Assembly: GCF_012910805.1 (NCBI RefSeq)
Contig: NZ_WTVK01000021.1
Location: 1-64,000 of the forward strand
Length of the DNA stretch: 64,000 bases
Reading direction: 5' to 3'
From: Aromatoleum evansii
GTDB taxonomy: Bacteria; Pseudomonadota; Gammaproteobacteria; Burkholderiales; Rhodocyclaceae
Numbering within the stretch: position 1 is the first letter of the stretch; the number at the start of each line of letters is the position of its first letter. The translations under genes and the position numbers were made by a program. Below are positions 8,853-18,380 of this stretch, one piece after another. The notes beneath the pieces were generated by a model. That model ran no database searches. It was not told where the DNA came from and saw nothing but the letters and a program-made list of their open reading frames with translations.

Positions 8853-10301
8853 ATGGCGGAAGTGAAGTTCTTTGGCGGAGAGCGCGTCCCGCTGGAAATG
8901 CACAAGGTCCGGATCGTCCAGAAACTGGCGCTGCCGCCCATCGAGCGCCGATTGGCGGCGATCACGGAGGCCGGGAACAACACCTTCCTGCTGCGCAACT
9001 CGGATGTCTTCATGGACATGCTCACCGACAGCGGCGTGAATGCGATGAGCGACCAGCAGCAGGCAGCGATGCTCGTGGCCGATGACAGCTATGCGGGAAG
9101 CGCCACATATACCCGACTGGAGAGCAAGCTGCAGGAAATCTTCGGCATGCCCTACTTCCTCCCTGCCCACCAGGGCCGCGCATGCGAGAACATCCTGTCG
9201 CAGGTGCTGGTGTCGAAGGGATCCGTGGTACCGATGAACTATCACTTCACCACCACCAAGGCGCACATCACGCTCAACGGCGGCACGGTGGAAGAACTGG
9301 TCGCCGACTCCGGGCTCGAAGTCGTCAGCGTGCATCCGTTCAAGGGCAACATGGACACGGGCAAGCTGCGCGATGTGATCGGCCTGCACGGCGCGGACAA
9401 GATCGCCTTCGTGCGCATGGAAGCGGGCACCAACCTGATCGGCGGACAGCCGTTCTCGCTGCAGAACCTTGTCGACATCCGGAAGATCTGCAACGAGCAC
9501 GGTTTGCTGCTGGTGCTGGATGCGAGCCTGCTTGCGGACAACCTGCATTTCATCAAGCAGCGCGAAGCCGACTGCAAGGCGCTCGGCATCCGCGAGATCA
9601 CGCGCCGGATCGCGGACCAGTGCGACATCATTTATTTCTCGGCACGCAAGCTCGGATGCGCCCGCGGCGGCGGCATCTGCATCCGCAGCGAGGAACTTTA
9701 TCGCCGGATGCGCGGGCTGGTGCCGCTGTACGAAGGCTTCCTCACCTACGGCGGCATGTCGGTGCGCGAGATGGAGGCACTCACCGTCGGACTCGAGGAG
9801 ACGATGGACGAGGAGGTGATCAACCAGGGGCCGCAATTCATCGCCTATATGGTCGACGAGTTGCAGAAGCGCGATATCCCGGTGATCACGCCGGCAGGCG
9901 GATTGGGGTGCCACATCAATGCAATGAAGTTCGTGGACCACATCCCGCAGGCAGAGTACCCGGCCGGCGCGCTCGCTTCCGCGCTGTATATCGCCGGCGG
10001 CATTCGCGGGATGGAGCGCGGGACGCTGTCGGAGCAGCGAGAACCCGACGGCCGCGAGATCTTCGCCAACATGGAACTCGTTCGCCTGGCATTGCCGCGC
10101 CGGGTCTTCACGCTGTCGCAGGTCAAATATGCAATCGACCGCCTGGAGTGGCTGTACGCCAACCGTCGGCTCATCGGCGGCCTCGCGTTCACGGAGGAGC
10201 CGGAAATCCTGCGCTTCTTCTATGGTCGCCTGAAGCCCGTATCGGACTGGCAGGAGAAGCTCGTGACGAAGTTCCGCGCGGATCTGGGCGACAGCCTCTG
10301 A
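8853..10301 (+). CDS. Tyrosine phenol-lyase-like beta-eliminating lyase
   Basis: PLP enzyme of 482 residues in the tryptophanase / tyrosine phenol-lyase family, which cleaves aromatic amino acids to pyruvate, ammonia and a phenol or indole. The PLP lysine is K266 (FSARKLG). Three positions that separate the two enzymes look like tyrosine phenol-lyase, compared from memory with the Citrobacter enzyme: T133 in HFTTT (T124), R389 in GMERG (R381) and F455 in LRFF (F448); E. coli tryptophanase has Asp, Ile/Val and His there. Two PLP-site residues differ from both: R265 replaces the lysine before the PLP lysine, and L226 replaces the arginine of DATR. GGAGGAACAAGGGT precedes the ATG. Substrate is therefore best left as probable tyrosine or another phenolic amino acid. 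Confidence 0.8.
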   Translation: MAEVKFFGGERVPLEMHKVRIVQKLALPPIERRLAAITEAGNNTFLLRNSDVFMDMLTDSGVNAMSDQQQAAMLVADDSYAGSATYTRLESKLQEIFGMPYFLPAHQGRACENILSQVLVSKGSVVPMNYHFTTTKAHITLNGGTVEELVADSGLEVVSVHPFKGNMDTGKLRDVIGLHGADKIAFVRMEAGTNLIGGQPFSLQNLVDIRKICNEHGLLLVLDASLLADNLHFIKQREADCKALGIREITRRIADQCDIIYFSARKLGCARGGGICIRSEELYRRMRGLVPLYEGFLTYGGMSVREMEALTVGLEETMDEEVINQGPQFIAYMVDELQKRDIPVITPAGGLGCHINAMKFVDHIPQAEYPAGALASALYIAGGIRGMERGTLSEQREPDGREIFANMELVRLALPRRVFTLSQVKYAIDRLEWLYANRRLIGGLAFTEEPEILRFFYGRLKPVSDWQEKLVTKFRADLGDSL

Positions 10302-10404
10302 CCTCGACCTGCCCGGCCGCCACTTCCGCCAGGAAGGCGCGGCCGCAGACGAGCACGCCGGAGCTTCACGCATCGACAGGCATGAAGCCCGCTTCGGGCA
10401 CACC

Positions 10405-10505
10405 AAAAAAAACGCAGTCCTAATAGGACTGCGTTAAATCCACACCAAAGGAGGAGGGTGGAGGAGACACCGGCTTGGATCACGAAACTTGATTGATCCG
10501 ACTGG
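10405..10505 (-). ncRNA. Candidate small RNA with anti-Shine-Dalgarno motifs
   Basis: A leftward transcript of about 100 nt is predicted between the lyase gene and the OsmC gene. It has a sigma-70 promoter (10511-10539) and a first hairpin with 6-bp arms GGATCA/TGATCC (10477-10499). Two copies of UCCUCC follow (complement of 10450-10455 and 10460-10465), one in a loop closed by CACC/GGUG. The 3' end is a terminator with a 10-bp perfect stem (10411-10420 with 10426-10435) and eight U. No protein start or Shine-Dalgarno site is seen in it. The layout resembles Hfq-dependent trans-acting RNAs that mask ribosome binding sites. Expression is inferred, not shown. Confidence 0.6.
10411..10435 (-). 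terminator. Intrinsic terminator of the candidate small RNA
   Basis: AACGCAGTCC and GGACTGCGTT pair perfectly around a 5-base loop. On the minus strand the stem is followed by eight T; on the plus strand it is followed by AAATCC. The signal therefore mainly serves leftward transcription and not the lyase gene to its left. Confidence 0.8.
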
Positions 10506-10510
10506 TTTCG

Positions 10511-10539
10511 ATTATCCGCAGCCGAACTTCTCGTGGCAA
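10511..10539 (-). promoter_or_regulatory. Promoter of the candidate small RNA (sigma-70)
   Basis: On the minus strand, TTGCCA (10534-10539), a 17-base spacer and GATAAT (10511-10516) predict a start at about 10503-10506. Confidence 0.6.
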
Positions 10540-10609
10540 GGTTTTTTTGTGCATCGCACTATAAATGTTTTAATCGAAAGATAAGCATCACTTATAAAAT
10601 CACAACTTA

Positions 10610-10623
10610 TTGACGCATATCAA
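10610..10623. promoter_or_regulatory. FNR/ANR-type box
   Basis: TTGAC-GCAT-ATCAA matches the FNR consensus TTGAT-N4-ATCAA at nine of ten positions. It lies in a 100-base AT-rich stretch between the candidate small RNA and the OsmC gene. Centred at 10616.5, it could activate a leftward start near 10572 (TGCTTATCT as an extended -10 at 10579-10587) or a rightward start near 10656 (TATCTC at 10644-10649). The target is not settled. Confidence 0.45.
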
Positions 10624-10807
10624 TTTAGCGAACCACTCCCGCGTATCTCCCGTATGCCGTCAGGACTCGCCTGAGAGTTATCCGCCCCATTCTTCCGCAC
10701 TGCAGCATTCTCACCTGACGAAGCCGGCGGGCGCGTCCGGCGTTCCGGTAGAATCGCCATCCGGTCGACCGATGGCGACCCCAATCCAGCCGACAACGGA
10801 GTCAAAG

Positions 10808-11227
10808 ATGGAATGCACGATCAAATGGGTCGACGGGATGACCTTTCTTGCCGAAACCGGCACGGGTCACGTCGTCGCAATGGACGGAGCCCCCGAGGCG
10901 GGCGGGCGCAACCTCGCGCCGCGTCCGATGGAGATGATGCTGGCGGGCGCTGGCGGGTGCACGGCGTTCGACGTGGTGCTGATCCTGCAGCGCGGTCGTC
11001 ACGACGTGCGCAATTGCGAGGTGAAGCTGGTGGCGGAACGGGCGGAAACCGATCCCAAGGTATTTACGCGCATCATCTTCCACTTCACCGTGACGGGAAA
11101 GGGGCTGAAGCGCGAGGTGGTCGAGCGGGCGGTGCATCTGTCGGCGGAGAAATACTGCTCCGCGTCGATCATGCTGGCGAAGACGGCCGAGATGGTCCAC
11201 GAAGTGACGATCGTGGACGTGGAATAA
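10808..11227 (+). CDS. OsmC-family (YhfA-like) protein
   Basis: Cytoplasmic protein of 139 residues of the OsmC/Ohr superfamily, whose better-known members reduce organic peroxides with two cysteines. The two conserved cysteine positions are present: GAGGCTAFD and EKYCSASIML. Its sequence is closer to the YhfA branch, whose physiological substrate is not established. GGAG lies seven bases before the ATG of MECTIKWV. It converges with coq7. Confidence 0.88.
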   Translation: MECTIKWVDGMTFLAETGTGHVVAMDGAPEAGGRNLAPRPMEMMLAGAGGCTAFDVVLILQRGRHDVRNCEVKLVAERAETDPKVFTRIIFHFTVTGKGLKREVVERAVHLSAEKYCSASIMLAKTAEMVHEVTIVDVE

Positions 11228-11287
11228 GCAGGCTCGGGCCGAGACGCACCCGAGCGGGGGCGACCGCCCCCTGCCCCAGCGCACCGA

Positions 11288-11905
11288 TCAGACGCGGTAC
11301 GCGGCGGTCGTCATCACTCGCGCCATGAACTTCATCGCGACCTTCACCGGCGCGGGCAGCTCTTGCGCCCCCAGACCGACCGCGGTGTCGGCGTGGCGGG
11401 CCTCGTCCACTTTCATCTGCTCGATGATTTCGCGCGTTTTCTGATCCTCGGCCGGCAGCTGGTCGAGATGCCCGCGCAGGTGAGCCTCCACCTGGCGCTC
11501 GGTTTCGGCGAGGAACCCGAGGTTCCAGCGGTCGCCGAGGCGCCCCGCCAGCATTCCCAAGGCAAGCGACCCGCCGTACCAGAGGGGGTTCAGCAGGCTC
11601 TTGCGCCCGCCGAGTTCGGCGATGCGCTGTTCGGTCCAGGCGAGATGCTCGGTCTCTTCGTTCGAGGCCTGCTCCAGTTCGCGCCGCACGCTGGCATCGC
11701 GGGACATGATGGCCTGCCCCTGATAGAGGGCCTGGGCGCAGATCTCGCCGCAGTGATTGACGCGCATGAGGCCGGCGACGTGATCGCGTTGGGCGTCGCT
11801 GAGCGCGGTATCGGGCATGTCGCCACCGGGGACGGGGCGCACCGAGCGCGCGGGGGCGAACAGGGTGCGCAGGGCCTTGTCGAATTCGACGATGAGCTGA
11901 TCCAT
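11288..11905 (-). CDS. coq7: 2-polyprenyl-3-methyl-6-methoxybenzoquinone monooxygenase
   Basis: Di-iron hydroxylase of 205 residues for the last ring hydroxylation in ubiquinone synthesis, peripheral to the membrane. The ferritin-like di-iron ligands are visible as [19 protein letters not shown] and DEARHADTA. The start is the ATG of MDQLIVEF, with GAGGAA upstream. It lies 23 bases downstream of the CNP1-like gene on the same strand and may be part of that transcript. Confidence 0.94.
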   Translation of the reverse strand: MDQLIVEFDKALRTLFAPARSVRPVPGGDMPDTALSDAQRDHVAGLMRVNHCGEICAQALYQGQAIMSRDASVRRELEQASNEETEHLAWTEQRIAELGGRKSLLNPLWYGGSLALGMLAGRLGDRWNLGFLAETERQVEAHLRGHLDQLPAEDQKTREIIEQMKVDEARHADTAVGLGAQELPAPVKVAMKFMARVMTTAAYRV

Positions 11906-11928
11906 TGTTTTTTCCTCGGTCCGCAGGC

Positions 11929-12453
11929 TTATTTTCCCGATTTCATGAAGGTGCTGGCTTCGCCGCGCAGCCGCTTCAGGACTTCGTCGCGGTTGCGCGG
12001 CGGCACCGGGCCGTCGCAGATGTGGTCTTCGGACAGCGCCGCACGCGGGCGGTTGTAGGCGTTGTCGATGATCGGCTTCCATTCCTCGTCGCGCGCCGCG
12101 GTCCATTGGCCGTTGGCGCGGCCGGTGGCATACAGGCGCCAGGTACCGCCGGCGCAGCGGATGCCTTCGTGGGTGACGTTCGTCGCACCGCCCGCGGTAC
12201 GGATCACCAGCGTGTAGCGAACGACGCCGTCTTCCGCGACGACGAGGCTGTCTTCATCGATGTAGAAGTGGTTGGGCGATGCGCTGCTGACGAAGAACTC
12301 GCGCAGGGCGGCGTCGCGCGGCGGCGCGGGCAGCGTGTGCTCGCCCTCCTTCCACTCGGGATCGGGGTCGGTGAGTAGCCCGGCGACTGCCGGGGCCGAA
12401 AAACAGACGAGGGCCAGGAGGCCCCCGCGGACAATGGGATGCAGCAGCGTCAA
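11929..12453 (-). CDS. CNP1-like family secreted protein
   Basis: Predicted exported protein of 174 residues whose body matches the CNP1-like family ([32 protein letters not shown]). Function is unknown. I place the start at the TTG at 12453: it overlaps the stop codon of the upstream DUF3501 gene as TTGA, has GGAG about ten bases upstream, and immediately gives a signal peptide (hydrophobic run to AVAG). No ATG gives this. The overlap implies translational coupling to the DUF3501 gene. Confidence 0.75.
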   Translation of the reverse strand: MTLLHPIVRGGLLALVCFSAPAVAGLLTDPDPEWKEGEHTLPAPPRDAALREFFVSSASPNHFYIDEDSLVVAEDGVVRYTLVIRTAGGATNVTHEGIRCAGGTWRLYATGRANGQWTAARDEEWKPIIDNAYNRPRAALSEDHICDGPVPPRNRDEVLKRLRGEASTFMKSGK

Positions 12454-13037
12454 GCTCGCAGGTCTCCACACAAGGATTGCCGGATCGCGTCGGGTACGGG
12501 TTCCACGACCGCCGTGAGGGCGGGATGATCGACGCCAACCGCGAGCGCGGCGCCTGCATGCAGGGCGCGGATCTGCGCGGGCGGCAGTTCGAAGCGGAGG
12601 AAGTGCACCGCGGACGTCTTTTCGCCATTGTCGCGTTCCAGGTCCTCGTCCGCAATCGCGAAGATAGGTTCGCAATCTCCGACGCGCACCCAGACATGGC
12701 GTTCGACCCCGATAAGGCGCGCTAGCCACTGTCGCCGCCGATCCTCGGCGGAGAATTCGATCATCATCGTCGCCTTCCAGTTGCTGCCGTCGGGAACGAG
12801 CGGGTTGTAGGCATCGAGTTCGTCCCGGATTCCGGCTTCCTCGAAGGTGCGTTCGATGCGCAGCATCTCCTGGATCTGATAGCGGATCGTGAGTTCGTCC
12901 TCGAAGATCAGCGTGATGTGCTCGCCGAGATGCAGCGTGCGCGCCTTCTTGTGCGCGATGACGCGGCTGCGGAAGTCCGCCCGCGCGCGCGCGTAGGCTT
13001 CGAGGCTGAGGAGGCTATCGCGGGAAATGGCGTTCAT
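12450..13037 (-). CDS. DUF3501 family protein
   Basis: Protein of 195 residues of the DUF3501 family; biochemical role unknown. FEDELTIRYQIQEMLRIER is the recognisable family core, and there is no signal peptide, so it should be cytoplasmic. Family members usually sit beside rubrerythrin and a CCG-domain Fe-S oxidoreductase, exactly as here. This suggests a shared role in peroxide or redox defence, which is an inference from neighbourhood. Confidence 0.85.
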   Translation of the reverse strand: MNAISRDSLLSLEAYARARADFRSRVIAHKKARTLHLGEHITLIFEDELTIRYQIQEMLRIERTFEEAGIRDELDAYNPLVPDGSNWKATMMIEFSAEDRRRQWLARLIGVERHVWVRVGDCEPIFAIADEDLERDNGEKTSAVHFLRFELPPAQIRALHAGAALAVGVDHPALTAVVEPVPDAIRQSLCGDLRA

Positions 13038-13049
13038 CGGGTCGATTCC

Positions 13050-14390
13050 TCACAGTCCGTAGGCCCTGCGCAGCAGGGTCAGGGGGTGGGCCTTCTCGGC
13101 CTCGAGTTCCTTGCCGCCGTCGCGGATGCCCTGCCGGATGTGGCGGGCGGCGATGGGGCAATCGGAGCTGATGTAATCCGGCGCTCCTTGCGCCATCTGG
13201 CGGAACACCGGGCGACCGATCTTCATGGACTGCTCGAAGTACTCTTCCTTGACCCCCCAGGTGCCGTCGTGACCGGCGCAGCGCTCGACGGTGGTGACCT
13301 CGGTGCCCGGGACGAGTTGCAGGGTCTCGCGCGTCTTCTGTCCGATGTTCTGCACGCGGCTGTGGCAGGGGATGTGATAGGACACCTTGCCGAGCGGCTG
13401 CTTGAAGTCGGTTTTCAGCAGGCCGTCGCGGTGGCGGAGCATGAAGTACTCGAAGGGATCGAACATCGCGTCCGCGACGGCGATGATATCGGCGTCGCCC
13501 GGGAAGAGCAGCGGGAGCTCCTGCTTGAACATCAGCGCACACGAAGGCACCGCAGCGAGGATCGCGTAGCCGTCGCGCGCGAGCGCCGCCAGTTGCGGGA
13601 TGTTCACGTCCTTCAGGCGTCGCACGCCTTCGAGATCCCCGAGTTCGAGCTTGGGCATGCCACAGCAGGCTTCCTGGCGGGCGAGCACGGCCGGGATCTC
13701 GTTGTGCGCGAGCACGGCGACGAGGTCGTGGCCGATGCCGGGCTCGTTGTAGTTGATGTAGCAGGTCGAGAAGATCGCGACCTTGCCGGGGGTGCGCTCG
13801 CCGTCGCGCACCGCCCACTCGGCCCGCGGCTCGGCCGCGCGACGGAATCGGGTCGGGGCGTAGGGCGGCAGCTCGCGCCGCTTGTCGACGCCGAGCACGG
13901 ATTGCAGCACGCGGCGCGCGGCACCGTTGCGGTTGGCGGCGTTGACGGTCTGGGCGACGACCGGGATGGCGGCGAGCTTGCCGAGCGCGTCGGTGCTGGT
14001 GAGCACCTTGTCGCGCAGGCGCACTTCGCCCTTGCGGAACTTGACCGCCTTGGCGCGCAGCATCAGGTGCGGGAAATCGACGTTCCACGGATGCGGCGGG
14101 ACGTAGGGGCACTTCGTCATGAAGCACAGGTCGCACAGATAACACTGGTCGACGACCTTGACGTAGTCCTTCTTGTCCACGCCGTCGAGTTCGCCGGTAC
14201 TGCCCTCGTCGATGAGGTCGAAGAGGGTCGGGAACGCGTTGCACAGGTTCACGCAGCGCCGGCAGCCGTGACAGATGTCGAACACCCTCTCGAGCTCGTG
14301 GGCCAGCCGGGCTTCGTCGTAGTAATCGGCCCGCTGCCACGCAATCGGATGGCGCGTGGGGGCTTCGAGACTGCCTTCCCGCTTGGACAT
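13050..14390 (-). CDS. Fe-S oxidoreductase with CCG domains (HdrD/GlpC-like)
   Basis: Iron-sulfur protein of 446 residues. Two ferredoxin-type cysteine clusters are at the N-terminus ([12 protein letters not shown] and [13 protein letters not shown]), enough for two [4Fe-4S] centres. Two cysteine-rich CCG-type domains follow (EACCGMP, and CHSRVQN with [11 protein letters not shown]). This is the architecture of electron-transferring subunits such as GlpC and HdrD. It lies between the rubrerythrin and DUF3501 genes, so it may feed electrons to rubrerythrin; this is inference. No membrane helix is obvious. Confidence 0.88.
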   Translation of the reverse strand: MSKREGSLEAPTRHPIAWQRADYYDEARLAHELERVFDICHGCRRCVNLCNAFPTLFDLIDEGSTGELDGVDKKDYVKVVDQCYLCDLCFMTKCPYVPPHPWNVDFPHLMLRAKAVKFRKGEVRLRDKVLTSTDALGKLAAIPVVAQTVNAANRNGAARRVLQSVLGVDKRRELPPYAPTRFRRAAEPRAEWAVRDGERTPGKVAIFSTCYINYNEPGIGHDLVAVLAHNEIPAVLARQEACCGMPKLELGDLEGVRRLKDVNIPQLAALARDGYAILAAVPSCALMFKQELPLLFPGDADIIAVADAMFDPFEYFMLRHRDGLLKTDFKQPLGKVSYHIPCHSRVQNIGQKTRETLQLVPGTEVTTVERCAGHDGTWGVKEEYFEQSMKIGRPVFRQMAQGAPDYISSDCPIAARHIRQGIRDGGKELEAEKAHPLTLLRRAYGL

Positions 14391-14478
14391 GCGACCTCCC
14401 TTGGCGCGCGACCCGCAGGCCGCGCGGCGTGGAAGAAGGAGTCAGGGCATTCGCCCGCGGCCGGATACGGCCGAGGAC

Positions 14479-14898
14479 TCAGTCCTGCAGGGCGTCGAGC
14501 GCCTTCTGGAAGCGGTTGGCGTGCGAGCGCTCGGCCTTGGCGAGCGTCTCGAACCAATCGGCGATCTCGTCGAAGCCCTCGTCGCGGGCGACTTTCGACA
14601 TGCCCGGGTACATGTCGGTGTACTCGTGCGTCTCACCTGCGATGGCGGCGCCGAGATTGGCGCGTGTGGCACCGATCGGCAGACCGGTGGCGGGGTCGCC
14701 GCAGGCTTCGAGATATTCGAGGTGGCCGTGCGCGTGCCCGGTTTCGCCTTCCGCAGTCGAGCGGAACACCGCGGCAACGTCATTCTGGCCTTCAACGTCG
14801 GCCTTTGCCGCGAAGTACAGATAACGGCGGTTGGCCTGCGATTCGCCCGCAAATGCGGCCTTCAGGTTCGCTTCGGTCCTGGATCCCTTCAGTTCCAT
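14479..14898 (-). CDS. Rubrerythrin, short form without rubredoxin domain
   Basis: Ferritin-like di-iron protein of 139 residues, expected to reduce hydrogen peroxide in the cytoplasm. The ligand motifs [30 protein letters not shown] and [10 protein letters not shown] are present. It stops right after the four-helix bundle and lacks the C-terminal CxxC rubredoxin domain of classical rubrerythrin, so it needs an external electron donor; the neighbouring Fe-S oxidoreductase is the obvious candidate. It is first in the leftward group. Confidence 0.93.
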   Translation of the reverse strand: MELKGSRTEANLKAAFAGESQANRRYLYFAAKADVEGQNDVAAVFRSTAEGETGHAHGHLEYLEACGDPATGLPIGATRANLGAAIAGETHEYTDMYPGMSKVARDEGFDEIADWFETLAKAERSHANRFQKALDALQD

Positions 14899-15041
14899 GG
14901 TCGTCTCCTCGCTCGGTGAATCGAAGATCCGCCCCGGCCTGGTGCCGGGGATGCTTGAAGCCTAGAACCCGCCGGCGCCATGCGAAAATTGAATGGAGCT
15001 ATGTTTTCGATGGCGTCGGGCTATCGGGATGGCTCGACCGC

Positions 15042-15635
15042 TCAGGCCGCGATGGCGGCTTCGATCTCGGCGAAGGTGCGCGCGATCTCGGTGATCATCG
15101 GCTGGGGTTCGCCGAGTTGCCGGGCGATCTGCGAGGCGGAGAAGATGCCGCGGATAAGACCGCGACCGCCCTCCTCGCGCTCCAGCACCAAGGCATGCTG
15201 TCGCCCGGAACGCCGCAAGGTCGCGACGATGTGGCCCACGTCGGCACGCATGACCTCGCCGAGTTCGACGGCCTCAATCTTCTCGAGCGGGGTCATCACG
15301 CTGTCCACGGTCAGCTCCCCGAGCGGCACGCCGCGTTCGCGTGCAGTATGGACGGGGCGCTCGCCGAGGAGGTCGGCGACGGAGAGGACGCCGCGCACGT
15401 GGTGGCGCGCGTCGGTCACGAGGAGGAGCCGGACGCCGCGCAGCAGCATGGCGCGGTTGGCCTCGTCGAGCGGCGTTTCGCCTGAAATGGTCGCGGCCGG
15501 CACCCGGGTGAAATCGGTCATGACCTCGACTGCGGGCGAAGACGCGGAGACCTTGCGACTTTCATCCGTTCTGGCGACTTCGCAGAGCAAGCCCGCCAGG
15601 CGGGCTTGTGGCAGCGGTTCGAATTCCCGGTTCAT
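15042..15635 (-). CDS. Tandem CBS-domain protein
   Basis: Protein of 197 residues with a pair of CBS domains (about 30-185): VEVMTDFTRVPAATI begins the first and VDSVMTPLEKIEAVEL the second. Such pairs bind adenine nucleotides and act as energy sensors, here with no attached effector domain. GGGAGG lies before the ATG of MNREFEPL. Its partner is not evident from the neighbours. Confidence 0.85.
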   Translation of the reverse strand: MNREFEPLPQARLAGLLCEVARTDESRKVSASSPAVEVMTDFTRVPAATISGETPLDEANRAMLLRGVRLLLVTDARHHVRGVLSVADLLGERPVHTARERGVPLGELTVDSVMTPLEKIEAVELGEVMRADVGHIVATLRRSGRQHALVLEREEGGRGLIRGIFSASQIARQLGEPQPMITEIARTFAEIEAAIAA

Positions 15636-15882
15636 GAGCACCTCCCATTGCAGACGATGGCGTGGAGGGGCGCTTGCGCGCCGTGCAGACATCGCTCGAC
15701 CGAAATCGCGCGCGCCCCGCAGACGGCGCCGTCGATGTGCGCCGCGGCCGGTCGGAAACCGGCACAAGCAGTTCGACCTGCCATTCGTTCAACGGTTCAG
15801 CAGCACGTGGGAGGGGCCGAAAAAAGAACGCCGCGCCGCCCCCGGAAGATCCGGCAGTGGCGCGGCATCGTCGATGCCACAT
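15636..15882. other. Intergenic stretch without recognisable content
   Basis: This 247-base gap between the CBS gene and rppH shows no convincing ORF, hairpin terminator, tRNA or repeat. Leftward promoter elements for the CBS gene must lie here, but no near-consensus boxes stand out. Confidence 0.5.
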
Positions 15883-16413
15883 TCAGGGCTCGCGCGCTTC
15901 CGCGGCGGCCCGGTAGGCTTCGGGAAGCTCTCCGGGACGGACCCGGAACAGGTTTTTCGCCAACTCCAGCAGTGCCTGCTGGTAAACCTGCCGCTTGAAC
16001 TCTATGACAGCTTCCAGCGGCACCCAATACTCGCTCCAGCGCCAGGCATCGAACTCCGGATGATTGCTGGCTCGCAGGCAGACGTCGGAATCACGGCCGA
16101 CCAGCCGCAGGAGAAACCAGATCTGTTTCTGCCCGCGGTAGGTGTTGCGCCATTCCCTCTTTATCCAGTGTTTCGGAACGTCATACCTCAACCAGCCGCG
16201 CGTGCGGCCAAGAATCTTGACGTGCTCGGGGCGCAGACCCACTTCTTCGAAGAGTTCCCGGAACATCGCCTGCTCGGGGGACTCCCCGTGCTTGATGCCG
16301 CCCTGCGGGAACTGCCAGGAATGTTCGCGAATCCGTTTGCCCCAGAACACCTCGTTGCGCGCGTTGACCAGAACGATGCCGACGTTCGGGCGATAGCCTT
16401 CACGGTCGAGCAT
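15883..16413 (-). CDS. rppH: RNA pyrophosphohydrolase RppH
   Basis: Nudix hydrolase of 176 residues that removes pyrophosphate from 5'-triphosphate RNA and so starts mRNA decay. The Nudix box is [20 protein letters not shown] followed by VGL, and YRPNVGIVL at the N-terminus is typical. The start is the ATG of MLDREGYR with AAGG upstream. It is divergent from proS, an arrangement common in betaproteobacteria. Confidence 0.95.
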   Translation of the reverse strand: MLDREGYRPNVGIVLVNARNEVFWGKRIREHSWQFPQGGIKHGESPEQAMFRELFEEVGLRPEHVKILGRTRGWLRYDVPKHWIKREWRNTYRGQKQIWFLLRLVGRDSDVCLRASNHPEFDAWRWSEYWVPLEAVIEFKRQVYQQALLELAKNLFRVRPGELPEAYRAAAEAREP

Positions 16414-16631
16414 GATCAAACCTTCAATTCATGAGAGTTGCAGCAATTTTTTCACACTTACCCTGCCTTGGAAAGGCACGACCGGTGGCATGTTCCCGTA
16501 TCGGCAGGGCTTTTTGCCGCACGCGCGACGAATTTTGCGCGAGCCGCGGGTCGGCTGCACGGCACATACCCGAGGCGCACGCGACCGGCTAAAATCCGTG
16601 GTTTGCCCAACCGACTACCGCGGACCCCAGA

Positions 16632-18380
16632 ATGCGTGCCAGCCAGTATTTCATCTCCACCCTCAAGGAAGCCCCCGCCGACGCCGAGGTCGTCAGCCAG
16701 AAGCTGATGCTGCGGGCGGGCTTCATCCGCAAGGTTGCCGCAGGCATCTACAGCTACCTGCCGATCGGCCTGCGCGTCATCCGCAAGGTCGAGGAGATCG
16801 TGCGCGAGGAGATGAACCGCGCCGGCGCCCTGGAGCTGACGATGCCGATGGTGCAGCCGTCCGAGCTGTGGGCCGAGACCGGCCGCTGGGAGAAGATGGG
16901 CGAGGAGATGCTGCGCTTCAAGGATCGCCACGAGCGCGACTTCGCGCTGCAGCCGACCTCCGAGGAGGTGGTGACCGACATCGCACGCCAGGAGCTGAAG
17001 AGCTACCGCCAGCTGCCGAAGAACTTCTACCAGATCCAGACCAAGTTCCGCGACGAGCGCCGTCCGCGCTTCGGCGTGATGCGCGGGCGCGAATTCACGA
17101 TGAAGGACGCCTACTCCTTCGACCGCAACGTGGACGCCGCGGGGCGCAGCTACGACGCGATGTACGCTGCCTACTGCCGCATCTTCGACCGCCTGGGCCT
17201 GACCTACCGCGCGGTGGCGGCCGACACCGGCGCGATCGGCGGCGACCGCTCGCACGAGTTCCAGGTGATCGCCGACACCGGCGAGGACGCCATCGTGTAC
17301 TGCCCGGATTCGGATTACGCGGCGAACATCGAGTTGGCGGAGGCGCTGCCGCTGCTGGGGTCGCGCGCCGCGCCGATGCACGGACTGGAGAAGACCCCGA
17401 CCCCGGGCGCAGCCACCTGCGCCGACGTGGCGAAACTGCTCGGCCTGCCGCTGGCGACGACGGTGAAGTCGCTGGTGCTCGCGACCGACGACGTCGATGA
17501 GAAGGGCAAGCCGGCCGGCGTGACGGTGTGGCTGCTGCTGGTGCGGGGCGACCACGCACTGAACGAGGTCAAGGCCAGCAAGGTCGAGGGCCTGAAGGCG
17601 GGCTTCCGCTTCGCGACCGAGGCCGAGATCCACGAGCACTTCGGCTGCAAGCCCGGCTACCTCGGACCGATCGGCATGAAGAAGCCGGTGAAGGTGGTGG
17701 CGGACCGTACGGTCGCGAACATGTCGGACTTCATCTGCGGCGCCAACGACGAGGATTATCACTACACCGGGGCCAACTGGGGGCGCGACCTGCCCGAACC
17801 GGACCTCGTCGCCGACCTGCGCAACGTGATCGAGGGCGACCCGAGCCCGGACGGCAAGGGGCGGCTCGCGATCCAGCGCGGCATCGAGGTGGGCCACGTG
17901 TTCTACCTCGGCACGAAGTACTCGAAGGCGATGAACGCGACCTTCCTCGACGAGGACGGCAAGCCCAAGCACTTCGAGATGGGCTGCTACGGCATCGGCG
18001 TGACGCGCATCCTGGGCGCAGCGATCGAGCAGAACAACGACGCGCGCGGCATCATCTGGCCGGACGCGCTCGCCCCCTTCCGCATCGTGGTGTGCCCGGT
18101 GGGCTGGGGCAAATCGGAGGCAGTACGCAGCGAGGCGTTGAAGCTCTACGAAGGGCTGCTGGCCGCGGGCGTGGATGCGATCCTCGACGATCGCGACGAG
18201 CGTCCGGGCGTGATGTTCGCCGACTGGGAGCTGATCGGCGTGCCGCATCGCGTGGTGATCGGCGAACGTGGTCTGAAGGAGGGCCTGGCCGAGTACCAGG
18301 GCCGGCGCGATGCCGAGGCGACCAAGGTGGCTATCGGTGACCTGGCGGGGTTCGTTGCCGCAAAGCTGCGGGGCGAATGA
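16632..18380 (+). CDS. proS: Prolyl-tRNA synthetase, bacterial type with editing domain
   Basis: Class II synthetase of 582 residues that charges tRNA-Pro. Motif 2 ([17 protein letters not shown]) and motif 3 ([13 protein letters not shown]) are intact. Between them lies the inserted YbaK-type editing domain (about 230-390), which hydrolyses mischarged Ala-tRNA-Pro. The anticodon-binding domain is at the C-terminus. Its stop overlaps the ATG of the transglycosylase gene as ATGA. Confidence 0.97.
   Translation: MRASQYFISTLKEAPADAEVVSQKLMLRAGFIRKVAAGIYSYLPIGLRVIRKVEEIVREEMNRAGALELTMPMVQPSELWAETGRWEKMGEEMLRFKDRHERDFALQPTSEEVVTDIARQELKSYRQLPKNFYQIQTKFRDERRPRFGVMRGREFTMKDAYSFDRNVDAAGRSYDAMYAAYCRIFDRLGLTYRAVAADTGAIGGDRSHEFQVIADTGEDAIVYCPDSDYAANIELAEALPLLGSRAAPMHGLEKTPTPGAATCADVAKLLGLPLATTVKSLVLATDDVDEKGKPAGVTVWLLLVRGDHALNEVKASKVEGLKAGFRFATEAEIHEHFGCKPGYLGPIGMKKPVKVVADRTVANMSDFICGANDEDYHYTGANWGRDLPEPDLVADLRNVIEGDPSPDGKGRLAIQRGIEVGHVFYLGTKYSKAMNATFLDEDGKPKHFEMGCYGIGVTRILGAAIEQNNDARGIIWPDALAPFRIVVCPVGWGKSEAVRSEALKLYEGLLAAGVDAILDDRDERPGVMFADWELIGVPHRVVIGERGLKEGLAEYQGRRDAEATKVAIGDLAGFVAAKLRGE

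Noticed and set aside
10411-10435. Hairpin as terminator of the lyase gene
   Set aside because: On the plus strand the stem is followed by AAATCC, with no T-run; the eight T lie on the minus strand side.
14640-14670. TGGCAC inside the rubrerythrin gene as a sigma-54 promoter
   Set aside because: No GC dinucleotide occurs at the required distance, and the site lies within coding sequence away from any start.
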